Of a stretch of DNA of 64,000 bases, positions 14,301-28,000 are shown piece after piece. Both the position numbers and the translations under genes were made by a program. Origin of the DNA: Protula sp. h YS-2021. Its lineage: Eukaryota; Annelida; Polychaeta; Sabellida; Serpulidae. The notes beneath the pieces are model-generated. The model worked only from the letters and a program-made list of their open reading frames with translations, was not told where the DNA came from and did not search any database. Positions within the stretch are counted from its first letter, which is position 1, and every line of letters begins with the position of its first letter. The stretch is taken from assembly GCA_949752745.1 (NCBI GenBank), contig OX457024.1, positions 113,637,454 through 113,701,453 on the forward strand, in the 5' to 3' direction.

Positions 14301-14834
14301 TTTGGTTAATATTGCTACGGCGTGTATCCCGGTATTCACTTATGGAGGAATAGTTGTTTTCGTTGCGGTATAAAGAACTCATATTGATAAGATATGCACT
14401 CTAAGAGAACGTTCATTGGCATTACATTTAAACAATTTTACTTTTTAAGAAATGGAAGTTTATACTTGCCAATTGGCATAACATTTAAACAATTTATCCT
14501 CTTTAAGCAATGTAAATTTATAGTTTATACTTTAACTTTATACTACTAGTTCATTGCAAATATTAAATGAGATTTTAAATTGTTTGTTATTAAAGCGACT
14601 CAACAGTCGTTGTGGATTGGAGGCACAGACCAAGAGAAGGAAGGAATCTGGAAATGGGCTGAAAGCGGGAATGTATTCAAATACGCTGCATGGGCAAGAT
14701 ATCGACCAAACAATTATGGCGGAGATGAGCATTGTCTGGAATTTTCCATTGCTTTTGCTCTGAATTGGGATGGAACTTGGAATGACCTGACATGTAGTGA
14801 AGAAAAGATGTTCCTTTGCGAATACTTTTACTAA
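11344..14834 (+). CDS. type II membrane C-type lectin-like receptor, gene A (five exons)
   Basis: Exons 11344-11500, 13228-13338, 13496-13612, 13856-14002 and 14596-14834 sum to 771 bp (256 aa). All four introns are GT-AG and phase 1. Exon 1 gives a cytosolic tail with two tyrosine motifs (YAVP, a YxxP Crk-type SH2 site by family knowledge, and QEYLDV). Exon 2 encodes a hydrophobic segment (LLVFIGIIIMII) preceded by basic residues and no signal peptide, so a type II orientation is inferred. Exon 3 is a stalk with one Cys and an NKS sequon. Exons 4 and 5 form a long-form C-type lectin domain: six Cys, WIGG, RPNN where EPN or QPD would be usual, and WND. RPN makes classical Ca2+/mannose binding uncertain. 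The likely role is cell-surface recognition; ligand unknown. Confidence 0.85.
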
Positions 14835-15952
14835 TAATCTAAAAAAACTACTGTTTACAGTGACATTTCTGAATGAAATCAATCGAAGCAAATACAATAA
14901 TACAAATATCCCAGCAGGTATTTGGACACCGACACAATGTTTCATTAATTGCTCAGACATTTTTCAGTTCTTTCATTGCGGCATTGCAAACTTATCTCGC
15001 AACATTCGAACAGCTAAAATATGTCCTCATTTGGCGAATGATAGGCGTTTGATTTCTTGACCAAGATGTTGTTGTGTTATTAAAGTAAACTGCAAAATTT
15101 AATTTATAAATGAAATTGCTTTCTATTCCAACAATGTATTTTAGTGTATGATTTAAGTGAGGGTCACACCCTAAATCATGCAATAATTCAACATACAGAC
15201 CTAAAATCAAAATAAAATAATGAAAAGAGAGTCTGAAAAATGTTTCAGTATTGTCGCTCTGTTTTCTACTCAAGTACTCCATTTCGTTTCGGTTTGTTCT
15301 GTTAGATTGAATTCCTGATTTTTATTAGATTTACTGTTCATACATGCAAGATCTACCTTCACTGAACTCCATATGATGTCCAACAGGCTGTATTTAAAAC
15401 GTCTGAAAAATATACTTCTTAAATATTCTGCGTACATTTATTTGATGCATAGCATGTGGACGTTCTATGGATGTAATGATGGAACTGAAAATGTCTGGGA
15501 CTTTGATCTTGATCGTGGTTTATTAATCATATGTGCACATACATTACAACTAATGCTAACAGTAGTGAAAATCCCAGAACGTTAAATGTAAGAAGCTCTA
15601 AAACTCACTACCAAAAAGAAACTGCAACAAAAGGTTACGTTATGCCAAAGAAACGCTGACAATTAATGCTTTGATGAACATAATACTCCAACTAAGACAT
15701 GGTCATTGTAATAAACGGAAACGTTAACGCTAGACGCACAGAGGCAATGAACGGTTAACTCGCGGATGCTCATAATATTAGCATAATCAATGCTTACTGC
15801 AATGGATGGTCTACAATAACGCTAAGAAACGCTGACACTTGATACTACTCCATAATACTATTGCTTCAATTGTTATAAGCATATACGCTTATAAAGTTGA
15901 CCATTGGTGATTAGTCACAAAGATTCCAAATTCCACTATAACATACTAAGTT
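14835..15952. other. 3' region of lectin gene A
   Basis: Very well conserved with 32,095-33,215 downstream of gene B. It probably holds the 3' UTR; an ATTAAA lies near 15,080. An open frame at 15,373-15,585 is broken by a stop in the second copy, which argues against coding. Confidence 0.45.
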
Positions 15953-16183
15953 TCAAAATCTCCATTGAAATGCGACCCCAACATTTCCTGGATGACCGTA
16001 GAATACGAACCACCCTGCTGGTCTATTTCCCTCCTGATCCATATAACTGAAGTGTGCTTCGAGTTTATCATTTACACAGAGGTACGGGGCTTTTCTGTCC
16101 TCTTCAAATGGACAACAGTAACAGGTTGCCAGAAGAAACAGAAGACCTACCAGAGTGATATTGATGGTCGTTATGCTCGCCAT
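15953..16183 (-). CDS. small secreted Cys-containing protein, copy A
   Basis: 76 codons from ATG (16,183) to TGA. Residues 1-23 look like a signal peptide: MASITTINIT followed by the hydrophobic LVGLLFLLATCYC. The mature part is short and acidic, with CPFEEDRKAPYLC, then an aromatic and glycine-rich end (FYGHPGNVGVAFQW). I do not recognise a family. The paralogue at 33,216-33,443 keeps the frame despite a 3-bp length difference, and changes cluster in the signal peptide while the mature region is nearly unchanged. This supports real coding. The sequence just before the ATG, on the minus strand, reads TTCATTTCAG, a plausible splice acceptor, so a 5' UTR exon may exist. The gene is convergent with lectin gene A. 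Confidence 0.6.
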   Translation of the reverse strand: MASITTINITLVGLLFLLATCYCCPFEEDRKAPYLCVNDKLEAHFSYMDQEGNRPAGWFVFYGHPGNVGVAFQWRF

Positions 16184-16779
16184 GCTGAAATGAACAACAC
16201 AATATTATCTACTATGCTCTGCATTATCTCCGCATTATCTCTTACAGTTTTCAAAGATGTGAATAACGGTTAAAATTCAGTTACCCCTTGCCCCCAACCA
16301 AAACTGCTAATTTCTAATTTGGACACGGCAAAGTGCAGCATTGAAAGCTTCAGTTTATGTATCAGTATATTAAATTGGTAATGTTTACTAATTCAGTATC
16401 TAGTATATGCTTGTTACAATATTTAGAAAACATGAAATAAAATAGAAGATGCTTCCATATTACTGAATCTATCAAATATAAGAAAATAACACACATTTAA
16501 GTGTTAAGAAGCCACAATCATTACGTTCTAAACCATAAACATATTTCACTAAACAGAAGTTTTTCTTTTGTTGATTTTCTCGAGACATCCATACTGAAAA
16601 TATCTGTCAAATACTTATTTTGACAAAGCACTGTATGCAAGGGCAAAAATCTCATTTACCTTTCAAAGCAGTCCCGGCATACTAGCAGCGTTTGAAAACT
16701 CTAGCAAAAAAGTGGTAGTGCACCGGGCTCAAGACTTCAAAAAGGTCAGGAGCACGACGAGAAATCTTGGAGCCCGGCG
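16184..16779. other. flank of the small secreted gene
   Basis: AT-rich, matching 33,444-34,020 in the second locus copy and partly 36,700-37,040. It presumably includes the promoter of the minus-strand small gene. No exon recognised. Confidence 0.4.
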
Positions 16780-17720
16780 CTTTTAAGACCAGCCAATATT
16801 TAAATTTTTATGTCAATTTTTAAAATGTTTTTCTCCCAAAATTTTAATAAGATTTTCGTCAAATTTTTCACAAATGTCTCTATGTAGACTTCTCCTGATT
16901 AGTTACTATTTTTGTGATCGACCGAAAATTAGCTAAATGAAGACATTTTTTTAATTTATCGGCGTCAAATTTTCAAAGTGTCTCTTCTACCACAAATTTG
17001 ATTGAATTGCGTTCTAATTTTGTACGAATATTTTCTGAGCATTTCTCTCTTGAGAAATTATTTTTTTGGCGATTCGCCAAAATTTCGCTAAGCGTGGGCA
17101 GTAAATTTTTTTAAGATTACAAAATGCTTCTTCTCCCACAATTTTCTTCAAAATTTGCAAAAATATCACAAAGAAAGCCCCTCTGGAAAAAGTGCTTGGT
17201 TTTTTTGTGATCCACCAAATATTGGCCACATCGGGAGCATTTGTAATTTAAAATTTTTAAAATGGTTTTCCTCCAGCAATTTGGATCTTTCTTTTACTAT
17301 CCGTCAAAAATTGGCTAAATGGGTGCATTTTATTTTTTCAAATGCTTTTTCTCCCACAATTATGGTTGTATTTTATTCAAATTTTGCATAAATGTTCATT
17401 AGGCGGCCCTCTGTTTAAAACGTATTTTTTTGGCGATTCGCCAAAATTTGGCTAAATAAGAGGTATTTGAAAATCTTAAGTAGTCAAATTTCTAAACGTT
17501 TCTTCTTCTTCCAGAGTTTAGGCTGGTTTCCCCTAAAATTTTGTAAGAATGTTTCCTGGTTGTTTCCTTTAGAAAATTTACTTTTTGGCGATTCTTTAAA
17601 TAATGGAAAATTGACTGCATTTTAAATATTTATGTTTTTTGTTTCTTGGTTTTTTTTTTTTTTTTTTGCAAAATGCGTTGTCTATGTTGATTGGATTTAT
17701 TCGATATTTTAAAATTACTC
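16780..17720. repeat. degenerate satellite with internal hairpin, period about 150 bp (array 1)
   Basis: Five to six diverged copies of a unit containing TTTTCTCCCACAATTTTGAT, TTCAAATTTTGCAAAAATGT, TTTTTGGCGATTCGCCAAAA and TTGGCTAAATGGGTGCATTT. The third phrase is close to palindromic (TTTTGGCGA / TTCGCCAAAA) and would fold into a short hairpin in each unit. A second array is at 34,030-34,870 in the duplicated locus. Confidence 0.75.
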
Positions 17721-18989
17721 TTTATGTAATGTTTTCTTTGCAAAACAAATTGTTGCGCACCTCCAAAAATTTGTCTCATGCCGCTGTTTGAATGTTATGG
17801 AGATCAAGTATTTCTGGAAAATTTAACTAACACCATGCTTAATATTGCATAAGCTTTTACACCCAACATTCAGGCCTTAGTGCGATTAATAAGTTCACAA
17901 CATAAAAATGTGATCAACAATCTTTAATAAGAACTTACCGTGTTGAATTATTGAGACTTAAATAGAAATTGTGTATTTATTTGTGCATTTTATGCATTTT
18001 ATCCTGCCTTGCATAGGTCCTTATAAGGGGTATGCAGTTGTTTATGTACTCTCGTACATGACACATTTATACACAACGCACTGATTATTGATACTTAACT
18101 TGACCTTGTAATTGTTGCAAGTGTTATGTTGACGATGGAAAAGATACTGTTATGTTGTTGGCAACTGACAAACCTCTTGGCTCTGATCGGAATGCAGGCG
18201 ATTAAGTAGATCAGATGTAAGTGCTATTGCATATACTAAGAATTAGTGCATCATTCATACTGGATGTGGGAATTAGCCTTTTTGAGATGTGAAACAGCTT
18301 AACTTTCAATCCTTGTCGATGTGACAAATGACTGATGCTGCACTGAATAAACTGATGCAAAACACGCTACTTACGTTATCTTTTCCAAAATTATTTTCAC
18401 TTTTTGTAAATAAAATGAGGAGACCGGAACTTTGTGTCCTCTGCTGCTCGGCTCAACTTTATCAAAAATATAACATGCGTCTTTGAGGCTATAACTTCGA
18501 AGTTACGACGCCGATCCGACCAGAATGCAACAGTAAATCTTCTGTAATTTGGTTACAATGTGTTACGACCATATATCAGCGCCTAATCAATGTTTTTGAC
18601 GCAAGGTTGAATAGACATTGACTAAGCAGCTGATATAGATTTTCTCCTATGCCTAATCAATGCTGAATAGATATCGAAAACGCTTTTATGCAACACTACA
18701 AGAATAACAATGTTTGGACTTCCGTTTACATCCCCTACGTATCGTTGAATAGGCATCAACATGCCAAAAGTATTGTTACATAGGATTTAGACAACATTGA
18801 CAGCATGCTTTTACCCTTTTCAAAGCCCTCAAAGAATTCCGTTTCTGTCATATAAGCCAGACCCAATTGTGGTAACTAAATGGCACCTGCTCCCAATGGT
18901 AGAAGACCACAGACACAATATATGTGGTCAAAAACAAATCTCTGTTTCAAAATAGTTATCAGGTACCGATTTTTTTTATATTTTAAACG
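17721..18989. other. gene-free flank with ACGTT-rich repeat
   Basis: Copied at 35,040-36,060 and, in part, at 38,210-39,080. 18,540-18,800 belongs to the dispersed ACGTT-rich repeat family. No exon recognised. Confidence 0.45.
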
Positions 18990-21290
18990 AAGTAATCGAA
19001 GTGCATACAATGCAACCTGTTTATAGCCCAAAGAGCCGAAAATAAGCTCAAAATTGCTCTGATTCTAACCCTTTTCGAGATAATGGTCAACATCCTGTAT
19101 TTTATCTAGACCATGACCGAGCAGGTCAAGGTCACTAGGATACCTCTTATATAACGTCTTTTAGGCGCAAAGGGTAGACACTAAGCTCAAAATCAAACCG
19201 TTATCGAGGTAATGGTCAACTTTCTGTTATTGATCTTGACCGAAGAGGTCAAGGCAAGGGCCTCCTTTGAATGTAAGGTGAAAATGGGGATTTTGCAAGG
19301 ACTCATTTTTCTACATCAAATAGCGTAGCAGGATTGTTCTGGAAACCATCCGGGATGAAAAAAAAATAAAATGAGACTAAACAGCCAGAATTCTTAGAAA
19401 AGCATACCCAGTTGCAAATTTTGTTTATAAGTAGGGAAAATAATTTGCCTTTTTCTTCTTTTGGACCAAATCGAGAACAATTCCGCATGAGAACGTTTCC
19501 ACGCCGAAAATTGGTTTACAATTCAGTGTTCCGCTTGAAGAGCCAAATCAGGCAAGATTTGCAATAGAAGAGTTTGTCTGTAGATCTGGCCCACGTTTAG
19601 GTTAGTCTCAGTAACAACGAAATTGAATATGCATAGCGGATGATTCACAAAAAATCTTAATTTGACAACACTTCTGCCATAATGGTCCCAGGGTCAAATT
19701 ACAGACAAGGGGATGATTAAAACATAACTGCGTCAGGCAGTTGGCGAACTTGCAAAGAACATAATAGTCCTGCCAATTATATCCGCAGGCACAGGGAAGT
19801 AAAAGGTTGTGACAGCATCAATCAGAACTTTGCTTTCACTTTTATTTTTGCTTTAATCAAATTGCTCTCAACAAAAACAGCGCTTCAGTAGAAATTGTGA
19901 GTTTCAGTAGCATTCATGTATAATATGAAAGCTTTGGTCGACAGACGTGTTATTGTGTTTCAAAATGCATCTGTTAACTCCATCCCTAACCATCTCCCCT
20001 TGTTAAGTGACTGCAAGCTTTGTAAAAGAAACGCATATTTAAATTCGCATTTTAGTGCCTTATACATCAAGGAAATCCTAAATTGTAGCATAACTTTACC
20101 ATATATCCTTCTTCTAACATTTTAACCGGCGCACTATTTACTGCAATGACCCGAACGGTCACGTTTCAATAGGGATACATGTTCGGATGCCTACAAGTAA
20201 AAGTACCCACTACAAAGGGACTAAACCCCACAATGGCTTCAAGATACAGAAGGTAAAGAAATTAGACTTCCAGAACAGTCACGATTCATTTTATCTAAAG
20301 TAGAGTATAAACAATCACACATCTGAATTATTTATAACACCTCTTAGGGGCTCATGTATTGCACTTTTACGATTTTAATAGATTTGCTAAAATGGTTGTG
20401 AAAATCTGAGAAGTGAATTGCGTGATACTAAACGGATCTGTCACGAATCGACTCAAACTAGAACAAGTTCGAGATAATTCGAGATAATTATAGGTTTTTT
20501 CTCTGAACTAAGTCATCGAAGTATATACAATAGAACCTCTTTCAGGCACAAATGATAAAAACAAGTTCAAAATCGTGCTAACCGTTTTCGAGACAATAGT
20601 GGCCTTCCAGTTATGATCTTGCCTATAATCGTGAAGGTCAAGGTCACCGAGGTACCTCTGATATGACGTCTTCTAGGCCAAAATGATCGAAAATGAGTTC
20701 AAAATCTATGACCATTTTCGAGATGATGACAAACTTCCGATATTTGACCTCAAAATGACCAAGGAGGTCAAGACCACCGAGGGACAACTTAAATGACGTT
20801 TTTTAGGTCCAAAAGATATAAAATGAGCTGAAAATGACTCATTCTCTAACCGATTTAGGGTAATATTCAACTTCCGGTTTTTCATCTCGATCATGACCGA
20901 GGAGATCAAAGACACCGAAGTATCTACTATGTGACCTCTATTTGACTTAAAGAGTAAAAATCTCTAACCGTTGAGAAGATAATGGTAAATTTCCAATGTT
21001 TGACTTTGCCCGTGGCAAAAGATCAAGCTGGAACGAAGTAGCTGTTGCATGAAATCTTTAGGAACAACGGGTTGCAAATAGGCTCAAACTCGCTAATCGT
21101 TTTCGAGATAATAGTCAACTTCCAGTTTTTGACCTTGGCAATAACAGAGGAGTTCAAGGTCATCATGATACCTCTTATCTGAAGTCCTTCAGGCCCAAAG
21201 AATCGAAAATATGCTCAAAATCCTCTGTCTCTAAATGTTGTCGAGATAATAGTTAACTTCCTGCATTTGATCTAGACCAAAAATGTGAAA
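18990..21290. repeat. degenerate satellite array, period about 140 bp (array 2)
   Basis: The same unit as at 6,150-8,150, with exact TCAAGGTCA sites near 19,125, 20,637 and 21,151. It is interrupted by about 1.1 kb (19,300-20,450) of non-satellite sequence that matches 5,640-5,900 in part. It lies about 0.8 kb upstream of lectin first exon 22,050, the same arrangement as array 1 and exon 9,030. Confidence 0.85.
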
Positions 21291-22049
21291 TCCTCAATTT
21301 GACCTTGATTTTGAAAGTCAAGGTAACCAGAATTACATATTTCACGACATTTATTTGTCTCTTTTCTGTGTGCCAAATTTCATCTTTCTACGTCAAATAG
21401 CATAGGAGGAGTTGCCTGGGAACAGAAAGGAATAAACAGTCAGAATTTTCAGCAAAGCATTAACATTTGCAAACTTTGCTTGCAGATACGCAAATATGAA
21501 AATGGTTTATTTCTCGGTTACTTGACCTCTGGTGACATGAAAATACCTGCCCAAACACGCCACCATTAAATGTAAAGAAATTAAGGAAGAGTTAATAACT
21601 GTATTGAAAACGAAAATGTGGGGTTTTCCGTGAACATAATTTCTGAACCGGTCCTTTAATAAAAATTTCAATTTTGATTAATTTTGATTTGACAAGGTTT
21701 TTTGGAATTAAACAGTTCGCAACCAAGCAGTCCCAGTTGCAACACATTAATATTGACATTATTTTAGGAATTTGTGTTATTCTAAAAAGGCTGCTCTTCA
21801 AATATTTGACAACAAAATATGATGATTCGTTTCTATATCTATGGTAGAAAAGTTTTTGACTTTCGATTTTGGAGAATAGCAACCTCATTGTCACATGTGA
21901 ATTTATAAATTATAACTCGCTTTGTAACGTTTCTTACAGACTGAGTAGCCGTCAGCTAAAAATGAGAATTTTCTTTGAAATATAAATATTTCATATCCAA
22001 ATTGGATTTGTTTAAACTCACTACCGAAATAAACATCAACAGCAAGAAA

Positions 22050-25000
22050 ATGTCTGACCAAAGAAGCCATTATACAACTCCAGGACGTTTGAGTGATCTG
22101 GCTGAAGAATACATTGATGTGACCAGCAGCGTTGGAGGTGTGAGAAAGACATTTACGAAAGCCGTCACCACACAAGCCGGTAACTACTACATTACACTAT
22201 TGATTTCACAATTTGAGGCTGTTATTGATATTTATGAACATAATATTTACACAATATATTAATTATTCATGATTTTCTCAATAAATCAAATTCACGTTTT
22301 TATCCCATTAAAACGGATTTTTGTTTGTACAAATGTTGTAGCTGTTTAGCTGGATCGAACCGACGCTTGAAAAGTATCATCCATATCTTTTCTCGCCCGT
22401 AAACTCATAGAATTGGATGACCCAAACTAAGTGAGGGTCTCCTATTCTTGAAATTTCCTTAACTGCTTGGTGCTCTCCTCTGTAAGTAACCCCCAGGTGG
22501 TGCCACTAACGTCACTTTGAATCCTGACGCTCCGAAGAAGTGGGCCCCGATGTAGGGGGGGAGGGCTGGTTAATGTTAGTGTCGGTTCGATCCAACTAAA
22601 CAGCTACAACATTTGTACAAACAAAAATCCGTATTTATTGGATAAAAACGCGAATTTTGTTCATACAAATGACTTATAGCTGCCGTTGGATCGACCCGAC
22701 GCTTGAAAATCAGATTAACTCAGAGGATGGTTACATCTGGGGCGCACGATGTAGTGCGGACGTCGCCCGTACTACATTAGCCAACGCAGAAACAAACAAA
22801 GATAAGTTGATTGAAGATTTAATTTTCTCAACTAAACGGAGTGCAACAAGTGAATAGGTGTCTCTGGTGCCCCACGGGCGCCATAATTCATGGCGCATAA
22901 GCTGGGGCGCCACTAACGTGTCTAGCACCCGGAGGGGGTCATGTTCCTCCCCCGTTTTTTTTTTTTGTTGCCGCCACCCGCATTGGCTGGTGGCCCCGCT
23001 GCGTGCCCCCAAAATTCTTGATGGCTCCCGGCCCATCGATGCTGTGGGGCCGACGCCTGGTTTCTTGCCCCCCACTCTCGGTTATGGGCCCAATCTGGTG
23101 GGCCGAGAGGGGGTGGGGGCCCGCCGTGAGGCTGTTGGGGCCCCCGTGTGTCTGGGCGCTGTCTGTGGGTCCCCGTGTTGGCCCCAACTGCCATGGCGCC
23201 GCAGTCCTGGCCTAGTGACCCGAAGAACGAACTAACTTCTTAACTAGTGAAAGAACAATGTCCCGGGAGTAGCCTCTTGCTGGAGCTGTTGTTGGGCCGT
23301 TCCCCACCTGAAGTGGCGATGCCCCATGTCGCTGCGAGACTACTGTGATCTGTTCTTCTGTTTGAGAGGCTCCTCTCCTTGCTTGTGGCTCTTTTTGCTC
23401 CCCCCTCGATATCTGCAAACAGAAACACATGAGTGCCAGGCTGGAAGAGATCATAATGTGTCCATTACTTGGAGTTAATCACCGATTCGCCGGCCACAAA
23501 CGGCAGCCTGCAGAGCCTGGAAACCTAGTCTCGCGTAAAATCCTGCAAATAGAATTTTATGAAACTGTTAGGGGATGGCCAGCAGCCCGACTTTAAAATT
23601 TCCTCCATGGTGGCTCCTTTGACAGCTTTTAACGAGCAGGCCACCTGGCGGATTTCGTGTGGGTGGGCATGAATTGAGTTGGGCCGCTCACTGTCTCGGT
23701 TGAATTCTTCATACGCTGAGACTATTGCTTGTCGCAGGTAGTTAGAAATTGTCGATTTCCCTACGTCTCTATTTATGCGAGGTAGGAAAGAGATGATGAG
23801 ACGTTTCTGCTGTGGGGCCCTTATGGCCTTGGTGGCCGCCAGATATCGTAACAGCGTTGCCACTGGGCACAGCAGATTCCGTTCACCCTCCGTTTCCCCT
23901 GTTTGCCCCTGCAACGATGGGAGAATCTCCGAGAAAGTGCCTTTCCCGTTATAATGTGTTATTATGTGGGTTTTTATGTGTAAAGATTCTGCCCTAGGCT
24001 TCAGGATGATTCTTTTTTGATTCTCTTCATACGTGTAATCCTTGTCTAGGGCATATATTTCACCCCGTCTCTTGCCTGACGCTGGAGCCAGCAGGAACGT
24101 AACTTTAAATGTAAGCTCCTTGCGCGGTATGCTCTCTTCGCATGTAAAGCTATCGCCGCTGAAATAACTCAGTACCACCCCTAGGTCCCACTGTACTATG
24201 TGTTTAGTCGGGGGAGGATGCTGCAATTTAAAGTTACGGATTAGTTTCGTTAGGCAATCGTCTTGGCCGGGATCATAGCCGGAAGCATTTTTCAGCATAG
24301 CCCCCAGCGGTGATCTATAACCCTCTATCGTTCGTACGCCTACTTGTTTGGACTCGAACAGGTGTATCAAAAAGTCGGCTAAAAGCGGGGCCGTCGCCGT
24401 AACGGGGTCGATTTATTTCAGCAGGCACCACCGTTCGAACACTCTCCACTGTGATTTGTACACTGATTTGGTGGAGTTTGCGTGCACATCCTGCATGCGT
24501 TGTAGTGCTAGTTGTGAGAAGCCTTGTACTTCTAACCAGCCCGCTGTATGCACCACATGTGGAGATTTAGGTCCCACGGCTGTTGGTGGTTGTGGGGCCA
24601 GTGCGGCTGGTGCACGTCCCCCACCCCCACCGGCAGCCGTTGTGGTTGTCCCAGCGACAGTCTCGTGAGTAGAGGGTACCACGGTGCCGAGGAGTTCTCT
24701 GGGATCAACAGTAGCATTTGAAACCGTTTCTCCCTGGCTAGTCTGTCCATCAGGTGGGACGTTATTGCGTTCGGTAGAAATGCATATAGCACTTCCTGCG
24801 GCTGGTGCACGTCCCCCACCCCCACCGGCAGCCGTTGTGGTTGTCCCAGCGACAGTCTCGTGAGTAGAGGGTACCACGGTGCCGAGGAGTTCTCTGGGAT
24901 CAACAGTAGCATTTGAAACCGTTTCTCCCTGGCTAGTCTGTCCATCAGGTGGGACGTTATTGCGTTCGGTAGAAATGCATATAGCACTTCCTGCGGCCAT

Positions 25001-28000
25001 GTGCAGCTGAGGGCATCGTTATCTTCTGCTTCCGGATCCGGACACGGAGACACGAACCGTATCAGCTGTTTTGAAAACCTGGTCGCAAATAGGTCCACTT
25101 GTGGTGCCCCCAGAGCCGAATGCTCCACCACCCACTGAAATCAGCGCCGGCTTAGCATCCATTCTCCAGGCACTTGGCGTGTGGCTTCCATCAATTTCGG
25201 CGACCTCGTTCCCCCTTGTTTCTTTATGTAGCTCACCGTGGTGGAGTTGTCTATGAGACACAGCACGGTTTGCTTCTGGGGTTTGCGCGCCAGCAACTGG
25301 AGAGCCTGTTTGACCGCGAGCATCTCCAACACATTTATGTGTGTGTCTTGCAAGTCGGAAGGCCAATCGCCTTGAAACAACATGCCTTCGAAGTGCACTC
25401 CCCACCAGCTGTGAGAGGCGTCGGTCTGTATCTGTGCCTCCGGCTGTGGAGCCACAAACCGATCGCCCCGATGTGTGTTTGACCGGTTGCCCCACAACAT
25501 TAAGTCTCCCCTCGCTTGCTCTGACAGTGTGACCAGACTTTGGGGCCCCCGTCCTCGCCTCACTGCTGACCGTACCGCTCTTTGGAAGTGCCGGAAATTC
25601 AACCGACCTAGGGGGAAAGTAGCAGAAACCCCAGTAGGGTTTCTGCTACTTTGGCGAGTGCCCTTCGTGTCAGCGCCTCCAGTTTTTCTAGCCGAGCGGT
25701 CGTCGGCAAGATCAGGCCTCTTACTAAATCGAACTGGTCCCCTAAGAACACAATCATTTGTTCGGGTTCTATTTCCGATTTTTCTAGGTTGACTACCAAG
25801 CCCAGATCTATGCATTGAGATCGAGCGTCTGTTGTGCAACCTTTCCCTTCTCCACACCTGCGATGAGCCAATCGTCTAGGTACTGGAAAAGTAACATCTG
25901 CCGTCGTCGACCCCATGCCTTTAGCGGACGCATCGTCTTGCTGAAAACCCACGGCGAGAGGACAAACGGCAAGGCCCTGCACCAATACTTCTTGTCTTCC
26001 ACCTGGAAGCAGAGGTATTAGCGGTGCTGGGGCCTCATAGGTAGGTGGAGATAGGCATCTGATAGGTCTATTGAAGTGGCCCACATTCCCGTCTCCACCG
26101 CCTTCCTTATGTGTTGACATGTGTCCATTTTGAACGTTGGCGTGACTAGCATTTCGTTCAGGGACTTTAGGTATCTGGGCCCGATAAACTGTTGACCAGC
26201 GTTTGGTTAACGTATTCGATGAACAATAAGATTCGCAGGCTGACCCTCGCTACACCCTCGAAGTGTGCCATGTCTTTGTCCTTGACTGCTACCTTGTCCG
26301 GTCTGACTTTGGGCAACCACGGAGGGGCGTGTTTCGGGAAACTGAGAGGTGCAAATGGAATCGCGTCGTCGCACGGCCTGTATGCTGTTTTGGTAACCCT
26401 CAGCTTGGAAGATAGGTGCATTCTCCCGAAATCCAGGGCCCGACCGTAGTTGGAGTCCTTGGCCTGGAACTCCGCTTCCTTCAGTTTGATTGCGTCCCGA
26501 ATCCCTGCAGCCGTATCCAGGGCCAAGAATTCGGGCTCCGTTTCTCGCGGATCTTTGGACTCCAGTCTGAATCCGGATTCGGACTGCTGTAGTGGTCTTT
26601 CCACTTTTGCACTCGGAAATCTTTGCACTCACGAAATGGAATGTCACTGAGTTCCGGGACCGAAGATGACGCAGTGATACCGTCGCTCTCTCGTGATGGA
26701 CTGCCGTCCCTGTCGGATAAGTGCAACCGCTTGGATACCTCGTGTCTATCCCACTCACTTGGGTGGTTCCGCTTCCTGGCTGTGCGCAGTAAGTCCCCAC
26801 ACTCAGGATGTTTAAAAGGTGACGCTTCTACCTGTCCTCTTGCTCGACTGCTCCTGCTGTCCCTATCACGCCGCTGGTTTGAGTCCCGGGCACGGCGAGT
26901 GTGGGTGTGGGAGCGGCGCCGTCTGGATCTCGCCCGCGACCGATGCCTATGGCTTTTTTCTCCGACGGTCGGGAGGAGGTGGAGCTGCCTGAACTGCTGT
27001 CCGTGTCGTAATTGGATGAGCTGTAGCCCTCCTTTCGTTTCATGTGACTGTACAGCTTTTGCAGTGGTGGGAGTGTGCGCTTGCTAGGGCCCCCAGATTC
27101 TGAGCTGTCCCCGGAGGAAGAAGAAGATTGCCGGCGCAGCTTCTTAGGAGAGTGGTTGTCTTCACGTTTCCTCTCTCGGCCCTTGTTCTCTCTCTCTGTC
27201 TGTCGCTCTGTCCTGATTGGGGCCACAAGGGTTACGGGCCCCCCTTTTGTGGCGGGGCCCGTTGCAGGGGCCTTTCGCGCTGCGGGCCCGCTGGTGGTTG
27301 TGGGGGCATCCGGTGATCCGGGGCCTTCGGTCATGACGGGCTCCCCCACCGTAGTCCCGTTGTGTGTGGAGCTCTTCGTGACTGATGGTGTCTCCACACT
27401 TTCTTCCGCGACCGGTGGTCTAGAAATAGTGCATGGCGGCGTTGAGCGTGTGTGTACGGCCTCGAGCTGTTGTTGAAATAGTAGAGCTTGTTCTTGCAGC
27501 GCTCTCTCAACGACTGCCTCTATATCCAGATGCGAGGTCGATGCAAAATTTTCCTCGTGGGCCCTCGGTGCGATGACAAACGTGCTGGGTGGGGGCACCA
27601 GGCTTGGGGCCTGTGCCCCCCCCCCTCGGCGCTTCAGATGTAGGGGAGTCCTGGGCCGGCCCATGAGCTTCACCGGGGTCCTGGAGGTTGAGGGGCGTGA
27701 TGGTGGCCTTGCTCTCTACTTACTCCTCGATGGAGGTGAGGGAGCCCCGTTTGATGGAGCTGTTCCTACTCTGGCGAATGCTTATGTGACGGGGACTTTT
27801 TGCCTTCAAAGTCTGACATGTCTATCGCCTGTGGAGGCGATATCTCATCACGTAAAGGTGTGCCCGCTTCCGGTTTTTCCGATTCCTGCGCCGGGGTGCC
27901 TGTTGACATGTTGCCCCAGAACATTTTGACTTCGCGGTTGTGTAACTTCCTATTTCGCTGTCTATTAATGTTTTTCCACTGTTTTTTGTTTAGATGTGCG

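Noticed and set aside
15373..15585. 70-codon frame after lectin gene A
   Set aside because: Interrupted by TGA in the otherwise very similar copy near 32,757.
22858..23235. GC-rich frames at the left side of the DIRS
   Set aside because: They lie in the non-coding 3' part of the element between the recombinase and the internal complementary region. Proline/glycine-rich composition follows from the GC content.
24413..25000. 195-codon minus-strand frame with a duplicated Gly/Thr-rich segment
   Set aside because: Its upper part reads the duplicated DIRS segment in a frame different from the recognisable DLFATRF...GVGDVHQ coding frame. Only its last part (recombinase N-terminus) is meaningful.
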